The notes under the pieces were generated by a model that saw only the letters and a program-made list of their open reading frames with translations, was not told the origin of the DNA and searched no databases. DNA of 64,000 bases from Borreliella lanei (GTDB lineage Bacteria > Spirochaetota > Spirochaetia > Borreliales > Borreliaceae), in NCBI RefSeq assembly GCF_014205895.1, contig NZ_JACHFC010000001.1:62001-126000 (forward strand). Reading direction: 5' to 3'. The translations under genes and the position numbers were made by a program. This document shows positions 46,384 to 55,853 of the stretch, piece by piece (positions within the stretch are counted from its first letter, which is position 1; each line of letters opens with the position of its first letter).

Positions 46384-47451
46384 GTGAACTATGAATTTGC
46401 GGTTATTGGAGGAGGAATAGCAGGAAGCACTGTTACTTACGAACTGCTTAAAAGAAATAAAAAAGTAATTCTTTTTGATGATGAAGATACAAAAGCAACA
46501 ATAGTAGCAGGCGGACTTATTAATCCTATTATGGGCAGAAAAATGAACATTGCCTGGAAAGAATCGCATATTTTTGAGTTTACAAAAAACTACTATCAAG
46601 AAATTGAAAAAAACATTAAATCCAACTTTTTTATAGAAAAAAATATCTTTAGACCCTTTACTACTAAAAATCAAAAAAATGAACTGATTGATAAACTTGA
46701 AAATGATAAAAACATTAAAAACTTTATTTTAAAAATACAAGATGGAAAAATTTACAATTTCTCAAACGACTCTAACGGCGGAATGACAATAAAAGGCGCC
46801 AGGATTGATACAAAAATCTATATAAAAAATATTAAAAAATATTTAATCAAAAAAAAATCATATATAAACAAAAATATAGACGAAAATAAAATTAAACTTG
46901 GAGAAAGTTTTTTTAAAATAGAAGATTTCAAATTTGAAAAATTAATATTTGCAAAAGGATATAAAGAAAAACTCAAAGGTTTTTTTTCTTATCTCCCATT
47001 TGAGCCTGCAAAAGGCGAAATCATTATATTAGAATGCAAAAAATTAAATTTTAAAGAAGTTTACAATAGACACGTATCTTTAATTCACTTAAAAGGCAAT
47101 ACATTTTACCTTGGAGGCACTTATGAATGGAACACTTGGAATACACTTACAAACGAATGGGCAAAATTAGAATTATTGGGAAAATTGAAAAAAATAACAA
47201 ATCTAAAATGCAAAGTCATTGGTCAAAAAGCACACATAAGACCTTCAACGCTTGACAGAGAGCCTTTCTTGGGAGAACACCCTAAGTATAAAAATATCTT
47301 CATATTAAATGGTTTTGGAACAAGGGGTATATCGATGGCGCCATACTTGTCCAATTTATTGGTTAATAATATTGAAAAAATCGACAAAATTCCAAATCAT
47401 TATAATATTAAAAGATATGAAAAATATTATAATATTTTGGATCATTCTTAA
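46384..47451 (+). CDS. FAD-dependent oxidoreductase, MnmC C-terminal domain-like
   Basis: The protein belongs to the DAO family and resembles the oxidase half of MnmC, which removes the carboxymethyl group from cmnm5U34 in tRNA. The 355-residue product has the dinucleotide fold FAVIGGGIAGSTVTYELLKR and a motif IVAGGLINPIMG. A C-terminal block resembling MnmC(o) reads HIRPSTLDREPFLGEHP then FILNGFGTRGISMAPYLSNLL. The GTG start has AAGGAG seven bases upstream. A separate methyltransferase part (mnmD) begins at 63815. A glycine-oxidase-like role cannot be excluded. Confidence 0.75.
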   Translation: MNYEFAVIGGGIAGSTVTYELLKRNKKVILFDDEDTKATIVAGGLINPIMGRKMNIAWKESHIFEFTKNYYQEIEKNIKSNFFIEKNIFRPFTTKNQKNELIDKLENDKNIKNFILKIQDGKIYNFSNDSNGGMTIKGARIDTKIYIKNIKKYLIKKKSYINKNIDENKIKLGESFFKIEDFKFEKLIFAKGYKEKLKGFFSYLPFEPAKGEIIILECKKLNFKEVYNRHVSLIHLKGNTFYLGGTYEWNTWNTLTNEWAKLELLGKLKKITNLKCKVIGQKAHIRPSTLDREPFLGEHPKYKNIFILNGFGTRGISMAPYLSNLLVNNIEKIDKIPNHYNIKRYEKYYNILDHS

Positions 47452-47642
47452 AATCAAAATTTTTAAATCCGTGCTGACAAGCAATTTTATCTCTTAATAT
47501 TTCTAAATTAAGGAAAAAATAATATAATGTTTAAGTTAAGCTAAAATAATTCTTATCCAAAGAGAAACTAGAAAGTGAAGCAAGATTTAACAAAGCAATT
47601 AAAATTAATTAATACTTTCAGAACAAACCAGGAGAATAATCT

Positions 47643-48602
47643 TTGGGATTCAATATTAACATTATAGGAACTGGAGGAACAAGACCGCTCCATAATAGAT
47701 ATTTGTCGTCCGTACTAATCGAATACAATGGAGACAATTTTTTATTCGATTGTGGAGAAGGAACTCAAATGTCTTTAAGAAAACAAAAAATATCTTGGCA
47801 AAAGATAAAAATGATTTGTATTACTCACTTGCATGCTGATCATATCACGGGGCTACTCGGGATAGTGATGCTAATGTCACAAAGTGGAGAAACAAGAAAA
47901 GACCCATTAATAATCGCTGGACCTGTTGGAATAAAAAACTATACAAAAACTAATATAGATATGCTTAAAATATATAAAAACTATGAAATAATTTATAAAG
48001 AAATAATCATAGATAAAACCGAAAAAATAATATATGAAGATAAAACAAAAAAAATTGAATACACCAAGCTAAAACATTCAATAGAATGTGTTGGATATTT
48101 ATTCATAGAAAAAGATAAACCTGGCAAATTCAATACAGAAAAAGCAGAAGAGTTAAATATTCCTAAAGGGCCTATTAGAAAAGCCCTACAAGATGGAAAA
48201 GAAATATTGGTAAACGGAAAAATTATAAAGCCGTCAGAAATACTTGGAAAATCTAAAAAAGGATTAAAAGTTGCATATATTACAGATACTGGTTATTTTA
48301 AAGAACTCATACAGCAAATCAAAAATTTTAACCTTGTAATAATTGAGAGCACATTTAAAAATGAGCTAAAAAAAGAAGCAGATAAAAAACTTCACTTAAC
48401 AGCTGGTGGAGCTGCAAATATTGTCAAGCAGGCAAAAGTTTTACAAACAGGGCTTATTCATTTTAGCGAAAGATATACATTAAGAAAAGATCTTGAAAAC
48501 TTACTAAAGGAGGCAAAATTGGAATATCCCGACGGAGAAATTTTTTTAACAAGAGATGGAATGAGACTTGAAGCAAACAAAAATAACTTTATTATTAAGT
48601 AG
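47643..48602 (+). CDS. rnz: Ribonuclease Z
   Basis: RNase Z cleaves tRNA precursors after the discriminator to make the 3' end. The 319-residue product has the opening [20 protein letters not shown], the zinc site [13 protein letters not shown] (about 60-72), the exosite region, [10 protein letters not shown] and HFSERYT near the end. The TTG start has AGGAG eight bases upstream. It is followed nine bases later by an ABC transporter set. Confidence 0.96.
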   Translation: MGFNINIIGTGGTRPLHNRYLSSVLIEYNGDNFLFDCGEGTQMSLRKQKISWQKIKMICITHLHADHITGLLGIVMLMSQSGETRKDPLIIAGPVGIKNYTKTNIDMLKIYKNYEIIYKEIIIDKTEKIIYEDKTKKIEYTKLKHSIECVGYLFIEKDKPGKFNTEKAEELNIPKGPIRKALQDGKEILVNGKIIKPSEILGKSKKGLKVAYITDTGYFKELIQQIKNFNLVIIESTFKNELKKEADKKLHLTAGGAANIVKQAKVLQTGLIHFSERYTLRKDLENLLKEAKLEYPDGEIFLTRDGMRLEANKNNFIIK

Positions 48603-48610
48603 GAGGGTAT

Positions 48611-49540
48611 ATGATAAATGTAGAAAAAGTTACTAAAATGTATGGGCCATTCACAGCACTATTTAATGTTAGCTTTAAGGTTGAAGAAGGCGAAGTGCTT
48701 GGTATACTTGGCCCAAACGGAGCCGGAAAGTCCACATTAATTAAAATATTAACATCATTTCATTATCCAAGCAAAGGTAATGTAAAAATTTTTGGAAAAG
48801 ACATCGTAGAGCATTCAAAAGAAATACTACAACAAATAGGATATGTTCCTGAAAAATTAGCTCTTTATCCAGAGCTTTCTGTTAAGGAATATTTAAAGTT
48901 TATATCAGAAATAAAAGGTGTTAAAAACTTAAAAAAAGAAATTGATAGAGTGATAAGCATATTCAAATTAAAAGAAGTTGAAGATAAGCTGATTTCTCAA
49001 CTTTCAAAAGGATTTAGACAAAGAGTAGGAATAGCTGGCGCTTTAATAAACAATCCTAAACTTGTAATACTCGATGAGCCAACAAATGGTCTTGATCCAA
49101 ATCAAATAATTGAATTTAAAGAATTCTTAAGAGAACTTGCAAAAGAAAGTACAATATTATTCTCTTCACACATATTAAGCGAAGTAGAATCTATTTGCAA
49201 AAGAATAATTATTGTCAACAACGGAATAATTGTTGCTGACGACACAAAAGAAAATATCATTAAAAACAAACTTAAAGAAATTGAAATAGAATTAATAGCT
49301 TTAAAAAAATCTGAAAATGAAAAAAAATTTTTCAATAGCAAAAATGATATTTTCACATTAATACAGCTTGAAGAACACGAAAAAGACTTAAATATTTCAT
49401 TAAAACTATCTCAAGGCAAAACAGAAGAAGATCTCTTTAGCTACATAGTAAAAAATAATATAATATTAAAAGCAATGATCCCAAAACATGAAAGCCTTGA
49501 AAAGATATTTAGCAAATTAACCAAGGAGAGAGAAAAATGA
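48611..49540 (+). CDS. ABC transporter ATP-binding subunit (GldA/ABC-2 type)
   Basis: The protein powers the export-type permease made next to it. The 309-residue product has Walker A GPNGAGKST (about 34-42), the Q-loop in GYVPEKLALYPEL, signature LSKGFRQRVGIA, Walker B LVILDEPTNGLD and the H-loop SSHILSEV. The C-terminal extension of about 90 residues is typical of GldA and NosF-like ATPases. AGGAGGG precedes the ATG. It overlaps the permease gene by four bases. Confidence 0.93.
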   Translation: MINVEKVTKMYGPFTALFNVSFKVEEGEVLGILGPNGAGKSTLIKILTSFHYPSKGNVKIFGKDIVEHSKEILQQIGYVPEKLALYPELSVKEYLKFISEIKGVKNLKKEIDRVISIFKLKEVEDKLISQLSKGFRQRVGIAGALINNPKLVILDEPTNGLDPNQIIEFKEFLRELAKESTILFSSHILSEVESICKRIIIVNNGIIVADDTKENIIKNKLKEIEIELIALKKSENEKKFFNSKNDIFTLIQLEEHEKDLNISLKLSQGKTEEDLFSYIVKNNIILKAMIPKHESLEKIFSKLTKEREK

Positions 49541-50271
49541 AAATAGATTTAAAACAATCTTTATCGCTTTCTAAAAAAGAACTAAAAATATTATTTGGAA
49601 CTCCAACTGCATACGTTGTGATGCTATTTTTTTTAATATTCATAAACTTTTCATTTATTTTTTTATCAGGATTTTTTATTAAAGACAATGCATCTCTTAC
49701 CTCTTATTTCTCTTCAATGCCTATTATTTTAATGTTAGTGCTGCCAGCACTTAGCATGGGAGTATTCTCAGAAGAACACAAAACAGGAAGCATTGAACTT
49801 CTTTATGCTCTACCGCTAAGTCCTCAAGAGATAGTCTTGGGCAAATTTATTACGCTTAAAATATTTACCTTAATATTATTCTCACTTACCCTACCTCTTA
49901 CAATAATGACAATTTTCATGGGCGAATTTGATCTTGGGATAATCTTGCTTCAATATCTAGGAATAATTCTTTATTCTCTTTCCGTGCTAAGCATGGGAAC
50001 ATTTATATCCTCTATCACAAAAAGTCAAATAGTCTCTTACATTCTAACCGTATTTACACTAATATTAATACTATTTTCTGGGAAATTGGTTATGATCTTT
50101 GGAAAAGAAAATATAATAGGAGAAATGCTTAATTTTGTTTCAATAACTAATCACTTTAGCTATTTTAATATGGGCATATTAAACTTATCAGACTTTATTT
50201 ATTTTATTACATTCACAATCACATTTCTAATGCTAAGCACACACAGTATAACACTAAAAAAATGGAGATAA
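49537..50271 (+). CDS. ABC-2 type permease (GldF-like)
   Basis: The 244-residue product has six hydrophobic segments and the ABC-2 phrase LPALSMGVFSEEHKTGSIELLYALPLSPQEIVLGKF (positions about 67-103, cut here in the sense that only the key part GSIELLYALPLS is diagnostic). The start overlaps the ATPase gene (ATGA). It resembles GldF of the GldAFG system. Which substance it moves is not known. Confidence 0.88.
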   Translation: MKIDLKQSLSLSKKELKILFGTPTAYVVMLFFLIFINFSFIFLSGFFIKDNASLTSYFSSMPIILMLVLPALSMGVFSEEHKTGSIELLYALPLSPQEIVLGKFITLKIFTLILFSLTLPLTIMTIFMGEFDLGIILLQYLGIILYSLSVLSMGTFISSITKSQIVSYILTVFTLILILFSGKLVMIFGKENIIGEMLNFVSITNHFSYFNMGILNLSDFIYFITFTITFLMLSTHSITLKKWR

Positions 50272-50276
50272 ATTTT

Positions 50277-51785
50277 ATGAAAAATAAAGAAAATGAAGTT
50301 TTAAACCTAACTTTGAACCTTACAATAATCTTTTTGATTTTTTGTAATATATCTATTTTCATTTTTAAAATAGACTTTACAAAACACAAAGCTTTTACAA
50401 TATCTAAAGTTACAAAAAATTTGTTCTCAAGTGCAAATGAAACAATATATATAACATACTACAATTCAGGAAGTCTTGAAAACTATTTTGCTTTTCCAAA
50501 CCAAATAAAAAATTTTTTAATAAGTTTTTCTGATGCTTCAAAAGGCAAGGTAATTTACAAAGAAATTGACGCTGATAAAATTTCAACACCATTAGAGCAC
50601 ATTGGTATCCCTTCTCAGCAAATCGACCTAAGAGACATTAATCAGCTCTCAATACTCAAAATATACTCAGGAATTGAAATTATTTACGAGGGCAAAAGAG
50701 AAGTAATACCGGTTGTAACAGAAATCAGTAATTTAGAATATGACCTTGCAAATGGACTTGACAAGCTAATAAACAATACAAAAAAAGTTTTAGGACTTGC
50801 TTTTGGAGACAGCACTTTAAAAGAAGCACACAAAAACTTTTCCGAAATAATGAAAAAAGCATTTGGAATTGAAATAAAAGAAATAGATTTAAAAACTGAA
50901 AAATTAGAAGACATTAGAAAAGATATAAATGGATTATTCATTATTGGTGCTAAAGAAATTGATGAAGAAATTGCAAAAAAAATTGACGATTTTATTGTTA
51001 ATGATGGAAAAATATTTGTTGCAACAAGTGCAATTGATTACAATCCTCAAAATCCATATGGCATAACTCCTATTAAATCTAGCCTATTTAATCTATTTGA
51101 AAGTTATGGCATAAAATACAACGACAATATTATTCTTGATAAAAGAGCGCCTACAATCTTTTTGGGTGGCAATTTCCAAACTTACTATCCATGGATCTTG
51201 ATAGACAAAAGCAATATTGTAAAAGAAGACATGCCATTACTTAAAAATTTTTATACTGCTACAATTCCTTGGAGCAGCTCATTAGAACTTATAAAAAAAG
51301 ATGAAGCGGAAGTAAAATTTTTACCTCTATTTGCAAGTTCTAAACAATCATGGCAAGTTAAAGAACCTAATCTTTCAAACATATCTTTGAATGCATTTGA
51401 AGTTCCAAATAAATTTGAAGAGAATAAAGTTAAAATACTAGGATATGCAATTGAAGGAAAAATTAAAAGTCCTTATAAAGATCAATATTCCAAAAATTCT
51501 AAAATAATCCTAACAGGATCAAGCATGATATTTAGTGATTATATGTACAACGGTTCCCCATCAAACTTTGAACTATCAGGAAGAATTTCGGATTATTTAA
51601 TGCAAAAGGAAGAATTTTTTAATATTAAGTCCAGAGAAGTACGAGCTAAATTAAAATTTGCAAGCTCTTCAAACGAAATGGTCAATGCAAAGTTTTCATT
51701 AATAATTGTTAACTTAATTATTCTTCCAACAATAATATTAATATTTGGACTTGTTAGATTTACTAGAAAAAGAAAAGCAAATTAA
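50277..51785 (+). CDS. GldG-like membrane-anchored ABC system protein
   Basis: The protein belongs to the GldG / ABC-type uncharacterised transport family, with a periplasmic domain between two membrane anchors (about 15-35 and about 475-495). The 502-residue chain has the family phrase FLISFSDASKGKVIYKEIDA, then IGIPSQQIDL, and VNDGKIFVATSAIDYNP. It resembles the DUF4350/Gld domain. The ATG at 50277 has GGAG nine bases upstream; an ATG at 50262 overlapping the permease is less likely. Confidence 0.85.
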   Translation: MKNKENEVLNLTLNLTIIFLIFCNISIFIFKIDFTKHKAFTISKVTKNLFSSANETIYITYYNSGSLENYFAFPNQIKNFLISFSDASKGKVIYKEIDADKISTPLEHIGIPSQQIDLRDINQLSILKIYSGIEIIYEGKREVIPVVTEISNLEYDLANGLDKLINNTKKVLGLAFGDSTLKEAHKNFSEIMKKAFGIEIKEIDLKTEKLEDIRKDINGLFIIGAKEIDEEIAKKIDDFIVNDGKIFVATSAIDYNPQNPYGITPIKSSLFNLFESYGIKYNDNIILDKRAPTIFLGGNFQTYYPWILIDKSNIVKEDMPLLKNFYTATIPWSSSLELIKKDEAEVKFLPLFASSKQSWQVKEPNLSNISLNAFEVPNKFEENKVKILGYAIEGKIKSPYKDQYSKNSKIILTGSSMIFSDYMYNGSPSNFELSGRISDYLMQKEEFFNIKSREVRAKLKFASSSNEMVNAKFSLIIVNLIILPTIILIFGLVRFTRKRKAN

Positions 51786-51801
51786 GAATAAAGGAGTGTT
51801 T

Positions 51802-52815
51802 ATGACAAAACCAAAAATATTCTCAATCAATAAAGAAAAAATAAAAATATTGATAATAATAGTGTTAACATCTACATTCTTATTGGGAATAATTTTTTCA
51901 AATGAAAATAAAGTAGCAAGGATCCTGGAAGAAAAATTTTTTGATTTTGACTTGAATTTAATTTCTAAAATTGAAACAGAGCTTGAAGGAACGCTAACAA
52001 AACTTGGCAAAGATTGGATGCTAACATATAATAAACAAAATATTCCTGTCGACAATAAAAAAGTCAACTCTCTAATCAAAGCATTAGACGAGCTTCAAAA
52101 AAATAAACTTGTAAGTAGGGATCAAAAAAAACACAAAGAACTGGGAATTGGAGAAAACCCAAGCTTCAAATTATTTGACAATAATAACAAGCTGTTAACA
52201 GAAATTTTTGTTGGAAAATCAGGAGAAGGCGATTCAAGACTGGCATACATTAAAGGCAGTGACGAAAATGTTTACTTAACAAAAAATATTTTCTTATCAT
52301 ATAAAGGAAATTCTTATAATACATTTTCAGATACTACATTGTTCCAAGAAAAAAACACAAAATTAGAAAATTTATCATTCAAAATAATAAGAAAATTAAA
52401 CAAAGAAAATGAAAATAATATAAATAATAACTATGAGATTACTACTAAAGATGGCCTTTATTTTTTAAATAACCAAAAAATGACAAAGGAAAGGCCTTTA
52501 AATATTATTGCTGAATTTAAAGCCGATGGACTTGAAATTGATAAATCTAAAATAGACGACTATAAGCTTCAATACAAGATTGAAGTTAAATGGAACAATA
52601 AAAGTGTCAATAATATTGAAGTTTATTTTAATAAAAACGAAGAAAATGACAAAGACATATTAATCAAAAAAGATAAAGATGAATATTACTATATGACTAG
52701 CAAATGGACTTTTTTTGATGTATTTAACTTAGAAAAAAAATTAATAGAAAAAGATAATATTTCTAGCAATGATAATCAAGAAGATAATCATGAACATCAC
52801 AACAATGCAGATTAA
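51802..52815 (+). CDS. DUF4340-domain membrane protein
   Basis: The 337-residue product has one N-terminal membrane segment (about 13-33), a periplasmic DUF4340 domain (KDWMLTYNKQNIPVDNKKVNSLIKAL through ITEIFVGKSGEGD-like phrases), and a tail rich in Asp, Asn and His (SSNDNQEDNHEHHN). The ATG has AAGGAG five bases upstream. It closes the set ATPase, permease, GldG-like, DUF4340, which is a recurring four-gene arrangement. Function unknown. Confidence 0.85.
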   Translation: MTKPKIFSINKEKIKILIIIVLTSTFLLGIIFSNENKVARILEEKFFDFDLNLISKIETELEGTLTKLGKDWMLTYNKQNIPVDNKKVNSLIKALDELQKNKLVSRDQKKHKELGIGENPSFKLFDNNNKLLTEIFVGKSGEGDSRLAYIKGSDENVYLTKNIFLSYKGNSYNTFSDTTLFQEKNTKLENLSFKIIRKLNKENENNINNNYEITTKDGLYFLNNQKMTKERPLNIIAEFKADGLEIDKSKIDDYKLQYKIEVKWNNKSVNNIEVYFNKNEENDKDILIKKDKDEYYYMTSKWTFFDVFNLEKKLIEKDNISSNDNQEDNHEHHNNAD

Positions 52816-52887
52816 TCTTGCTATACATAAAAAGCAGAAAAAGAAAAACATATAAAAATAAATATAATCAAAATGTAACCATAGCAA

Positions 52888-52921
52888 AGACAACATTTTA
52901 TCAAAAGATAAGATGTTGTCT
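52888..52921 (+). terminator. Hairpin between convergent DUF4340 and acidic-protein genes
   Basis: A 15-bp stem with one G-U pair (AGACAACATTTTATC / GATAAGATGTTGTCT) closes an AAAA loop. No U-run follows, so it is only a likely terminator, about 70 bases after the DUF4340 stop. Confidence 0.6.
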
Positions 52922-53036
52922 GGCTTTACTGATAATATCTTTTAAATTAAAATTAATACCAAATAAAAAAACCGCTCAGTTATCAAAAATTAATTTAAGA
53001 GTTTTTATAAAAAATAGAATTTAAACGAATGGATTT

Positions 53037-54308
53037 TTAACCTTTAGTAAGTAAAAATTTAACTTTTTTTAAAACTTCATACTCTTGTTTAATTTTAAAA
53101 ATATTTCTATTAGGATTTAACTCAAGCTCACTTTCTACCCTGTCAATAAAATTTATTAATATGGCTTTTTCATCGCTATTTAGCACAACATTGCTTAAAG
53201 ATTCTTCAGCATTAAATTTGCTCACAACCTTTTCAACATCATTAAAATTTAAATTAGAAAAAGAAGGATCATTAGTTATATTTTGAGAGCCGGGCTTTTC
53301 ATAATTAGCAACATCATTGCTTTGGTCTTGATCTGCTTCATCTCTCAAATTATTATGCAAATCTTTCTCTTCATCATTAGAAAAAGAGCTCTCGACAACT
53401 TTAGAATCTAGGTCCTTTTTTAAAATATTTTCAAAATCATCAAATTCTTTTAGCTCAAAACGTTCACCAGAGCTTTTAAGAATAGCACAATTGCCACCAT
53501 TCTCATGCTCCTCAATGTTTTCATTCTCATCAATCAAATCTAAACGTTGTTTATTATCTATGAAGCTCTCCAATTTTCCAAAGTTATCACAATTAGCAAT
53601 AGAATGGGGATCTTCTCCACTCACCTTATACCCCGAAGAAGAACTATTATCCAAATTTTTATTAACAGAGTCTAAGTTTTTACCTGCCTCTATAACAAAA
53701 CTTTCCAATTTTTCACCGCGATCGTTATTATTATCTAACTCTATATTTCCAGACACATTATCACTGCCAACATTAATATCTTCTTTTCTAAGAATATTAT
53801 TAGAAATATTATCAGCCACATGCAAATTATTAGTCAAATTTAAATCTTTATCTCTATTAAATTTAACATCATTCTGAACTTCTTCATTTTCTTTTGGGGA
53901 ATAATTAATACCTTCAAGAAGCGCATCTAATTCTTCTTGACCAATAGAAATATTAGGCAAATTATCTTCTTTTTTGGAAAATGAATCATCCGTCTCGGAT
54001 GACTTTTTTTCAAAATCCTTCGAATCATAAGAAATAAAATCCCTTTGAACAAGCTTAAGACTATTATCAAGCATTTCTTTTTCAACTCTCTCAACACGAA
54101 GCTCAACGCCCTTTAAACAATTAATCAGCTCGCCATGCCTTTCTTTTAATATGTTATCGAGTTTTAAAAGCTTTTCATCTAGAAAAGTTTTAAGATTATC
54201 TGGAGATGTTGAAACAATATCAACAAACTCACTTTTTAAAAATACCTTTTCAATATCAAAATTAACTTCCTTGGGACCTTCTTTGATAAAAAAAATACTT
54301 TCCTTCAT
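53037..54308 (-). CDS. Acidic, mostly disordered protein with a FliM-like motif
   Basis: No family is recognised for the whole protein. The chain of about 423 residues starts with a small structured part (to about residue 90, with a coiled coil KLLKLDNILKERHGELINCL). A very Asp/Glu/Asn/Ser-rich central region follows and a helical C-terminus (FIDRVESELELNPNRNIFKI). In it lies ISIGQEELDALLEGI, which closely resembles the FliM N-terminal CheY-binding segment LSQxEIDALL. The ATG at 54308 follows GGAGAG; a TTG at 54326 would add six residues. It stands alone between a convergent gene and a divergent FtsB-like gene. Confidence 0.8.
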   Translation of the reverse strand: MKESIFFIKEGPKEVNFDIEKVFLKSEFVDIVSTSPDNLKTFLDEKLLKLDNILKERHGELINCLKGVELRVERVEKEMLDNSLKLVQRDFISYDSKDFEKKSSETDDSFSKKEDNLPNISIGQEELDALLEGINYSPKENEEVQNDVKFNRDKDLNLTNNLHVADNISNNILRKEDINVGSDNVSGNIELDNNNDRGEKLESFVIEAGKNLDSVNKNLDNSSSSGYKVSGEDPHSIANCDNFGKLESFIDNKQRLDLIDENENIEEHENGGNCAILKSSGERFELKEFDDFENILKKDLDSKVVESSFSNDEEKDLHNNLRDEADQDQSNDVANYEKPGSQNITNDPSFSNLNFNDVEKVVSKFNAEESLSNVVLNSDEKAILINFIDRVESELELNPNRNIFKIKQEYEVLKKVKFLLTKG

Positions 54309-54407
54309 GCCAAACTTGCTCTCCAAAAACTACTCAATAGAAATAAAATCTAAACCAACTTTAACTACTTGTAAATATAGTATATTAAGAATATAATTAC
54401 AAGCTGT

Positions 54408-54866
54408 ATGATTATTTATAAAAAAATTGCAATGTCTTTTTACTCAGGAATACTAAGCTACTTTATAATAGCTCCCATATTTGGAGAGAGAGGATTTGTT
54501 AATTATCAAAAATTGGATAACAACTTAACATTAATAAAAAATCACATCGAAAAACTAAAAGAAATTCAAAAAGAATTAAAAGCAAGATATATTAACTTAC
54601 AAGTATCTAAATCAGAAATTCTAAAAGAAGCAAAGAAATTGGGCTACTACCCAAAAAACTCAACAGTAATAAAAATCACCAACAATAAAGATCAATATAA
54701 CCAAGGGCAAATATTAACCTTACAAAAACCCCTTTCCAAGAATCAAAATTTTTACCTTATATCAATAGCAATAAGTTTAATTTATTATTTTTTATCAAGC
54801 TGCATTATCCAAACCAAAAAAATTACAAAAAGCAATAAACTTGCTTCCAACAGCTCTAAGGATTAG
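54408..54866 (+). CDS. FtsB/DivIC-like septum-formation protein with an extra C-terminal membrane segment
   Basis: FtsB/DivIC proteins are short bitopic proteins with a periplasmic coiled coil that act in division. The 152-residue product has an N-terminal membrane segment (about 8-25, SGILSYFIIAPIFGERG), then LDNNLTLIKNHIEKLKEIQKELKARYINL as coiled coil and SEILKEAKKLGYYPKN resembling the EAR-like end of DivIC. Unlike the family it has a second hydrophobic segment (about 115-135). The start is ATG at 54408. It diverges from the acidic-protein gene and precedes two permeases. Confidence 0.6.
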   Translation: MIIYKKIAMSFYSGILSYFIIAPIFGERGFVNYQKLDNNLTLIKNHIEKLKEIQKELKARYINLQVSKSEILKEAKKLGYYPKNSTVIKITNNKDQYNQGQILTLQKPLSKNQNFYLISIAISLIYYFLSSCIIQTKKITKSNKLASNSSKD

Positions 54867-54872
54867 TCTTTA

Positions 54873-55853
54873 TTGAAAATATTTATTCTTAAAAATACAA
54901 TATATTTATTAATTAATTTAATTTGTGCATCATTTTTTTGCGTATCATTAGTAGATTTTTTTTCAAATGAACAACAGTATACTCCTTTTGTTAAAGCAAA
55001 TGTCTTAAAAAATTACTTACAATACATTGGAGTATATAAAAGTATAGAAAGATACACCCTGATACATGACTTCAACCCTAAATCAAAATTAAAAAAAGAT
55101 TGCTTTTTAAAGCATATAGCTGGCAACTCATATATAATATACAAAACAAAAAATGAAGGAATACTGTGGGGTGATCATCGATACTCTCCACTGAGCAAAG
55201 GAAAGCCAACTACTAAAATAATTTTTCAAAAAATATTCAATACTTTAAAAGTATCAATTCCAGGTGCCCTGCTCTCTTATATTGCAGCAACAGTCCTTAT
55301 TATAATTTGGAAAATTTACATAAAAAACAACCTAATAAATAACATTCTAGAATATTTAATGCTATTACTCCACTCCATGCCAAGAAACTTAACAGTATTT
55401 TTAATATTGTCTTTAATATATTACCTTAATTTAAACCCTAAAAATTTAATAATAGGTGGATTTGCATGTTTTTTTTCATTCTTCATATTTAATTCCGTAA
55501 TTTTTAAACAATCTATTGACAAAACTTTATCAGAATTTTACATAAAAGCTGCAAAATCAAGAGGAATAAATAAATTACAAATAATCTTAAAACATGCATT
55601 AATTCCATCAATAACACCACTGCTCACAAACATGCGGCCTATTCTTACAACTGCTTTTTTTGGAGCATCAATGATTGAATCAATGTTTGAAATTGATGGA
55701 ATTGGAGCATTATATTTAAATGCTTTGAAATTCAACGATTATGCTATTTCTAAAGATTTAATTTTTATTGGTGTTTTCATTATGCTTATTCCAAATATAA
55801 TAACAGACATACTAATTTACAAAATTAACCCATATAAGGACACTCTAAACTAA
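54873..55853 (+). CDS. OppB-like ABC transporter permease
   Basis: The 326-residue product belongs to the binding-protein-dependent permease family. It has about six membrane segments, and the EAA loop AAKSRGINKLQIILKHALIP (about 225-245) is recognisable, followed by SMIESMFEIDGIGALYL. Its N-terminal periplasmic loop is long, as in OppB. The TTG start has AAGGA 12 bases upstream. No ATPase or binding protein is adjacent, so it must work with genes elsewhere. The next gene is the OppC-like partner. Confidence 0.82.
   Translation: MKIFILKNTIYLLINLICASFFCVSLVDFFSNEQQYTPFVKANVLKNYLQYIGVYKSIERYTLIHDFNPKSKLKKDCFLKHIAGNSYIIYKTKNEGILWGDHRYSPLSKGKPTTKIIFQKIFNTLKVSIPGALLSYIAATVLIIIWKIYIKNNLINNILEYLMLLLHSMPRNLTVFLILSLIYYLNLNPKNLIIGGFACFFSFFIFNSVIFKQSIDKTLSEFYIKAAKSRGINKLQIILKHALIPSITPLLTNMRPILTTAFFGASMIESMFEIDGIGALYLNALKFNDYAISKDLIFIGVFIMLIPNIITDILIYKINPYKDTLN

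Noticed and set aside
46228-46674. Minus-strand frame opposite the FAD oxidoreductase start
   Set aside because: Its sequence is Phe/Tyr/Cys-rich, typical of an antisense shadow in AT-rich DNA, and it covers a gene with clear family motifs.
52818-53024. Open frame of 68 codons after the DUF4340 gene
   Set aside because: It starts at TTG without a ribosome site, has no recognisable features, and runs through a hairpin.
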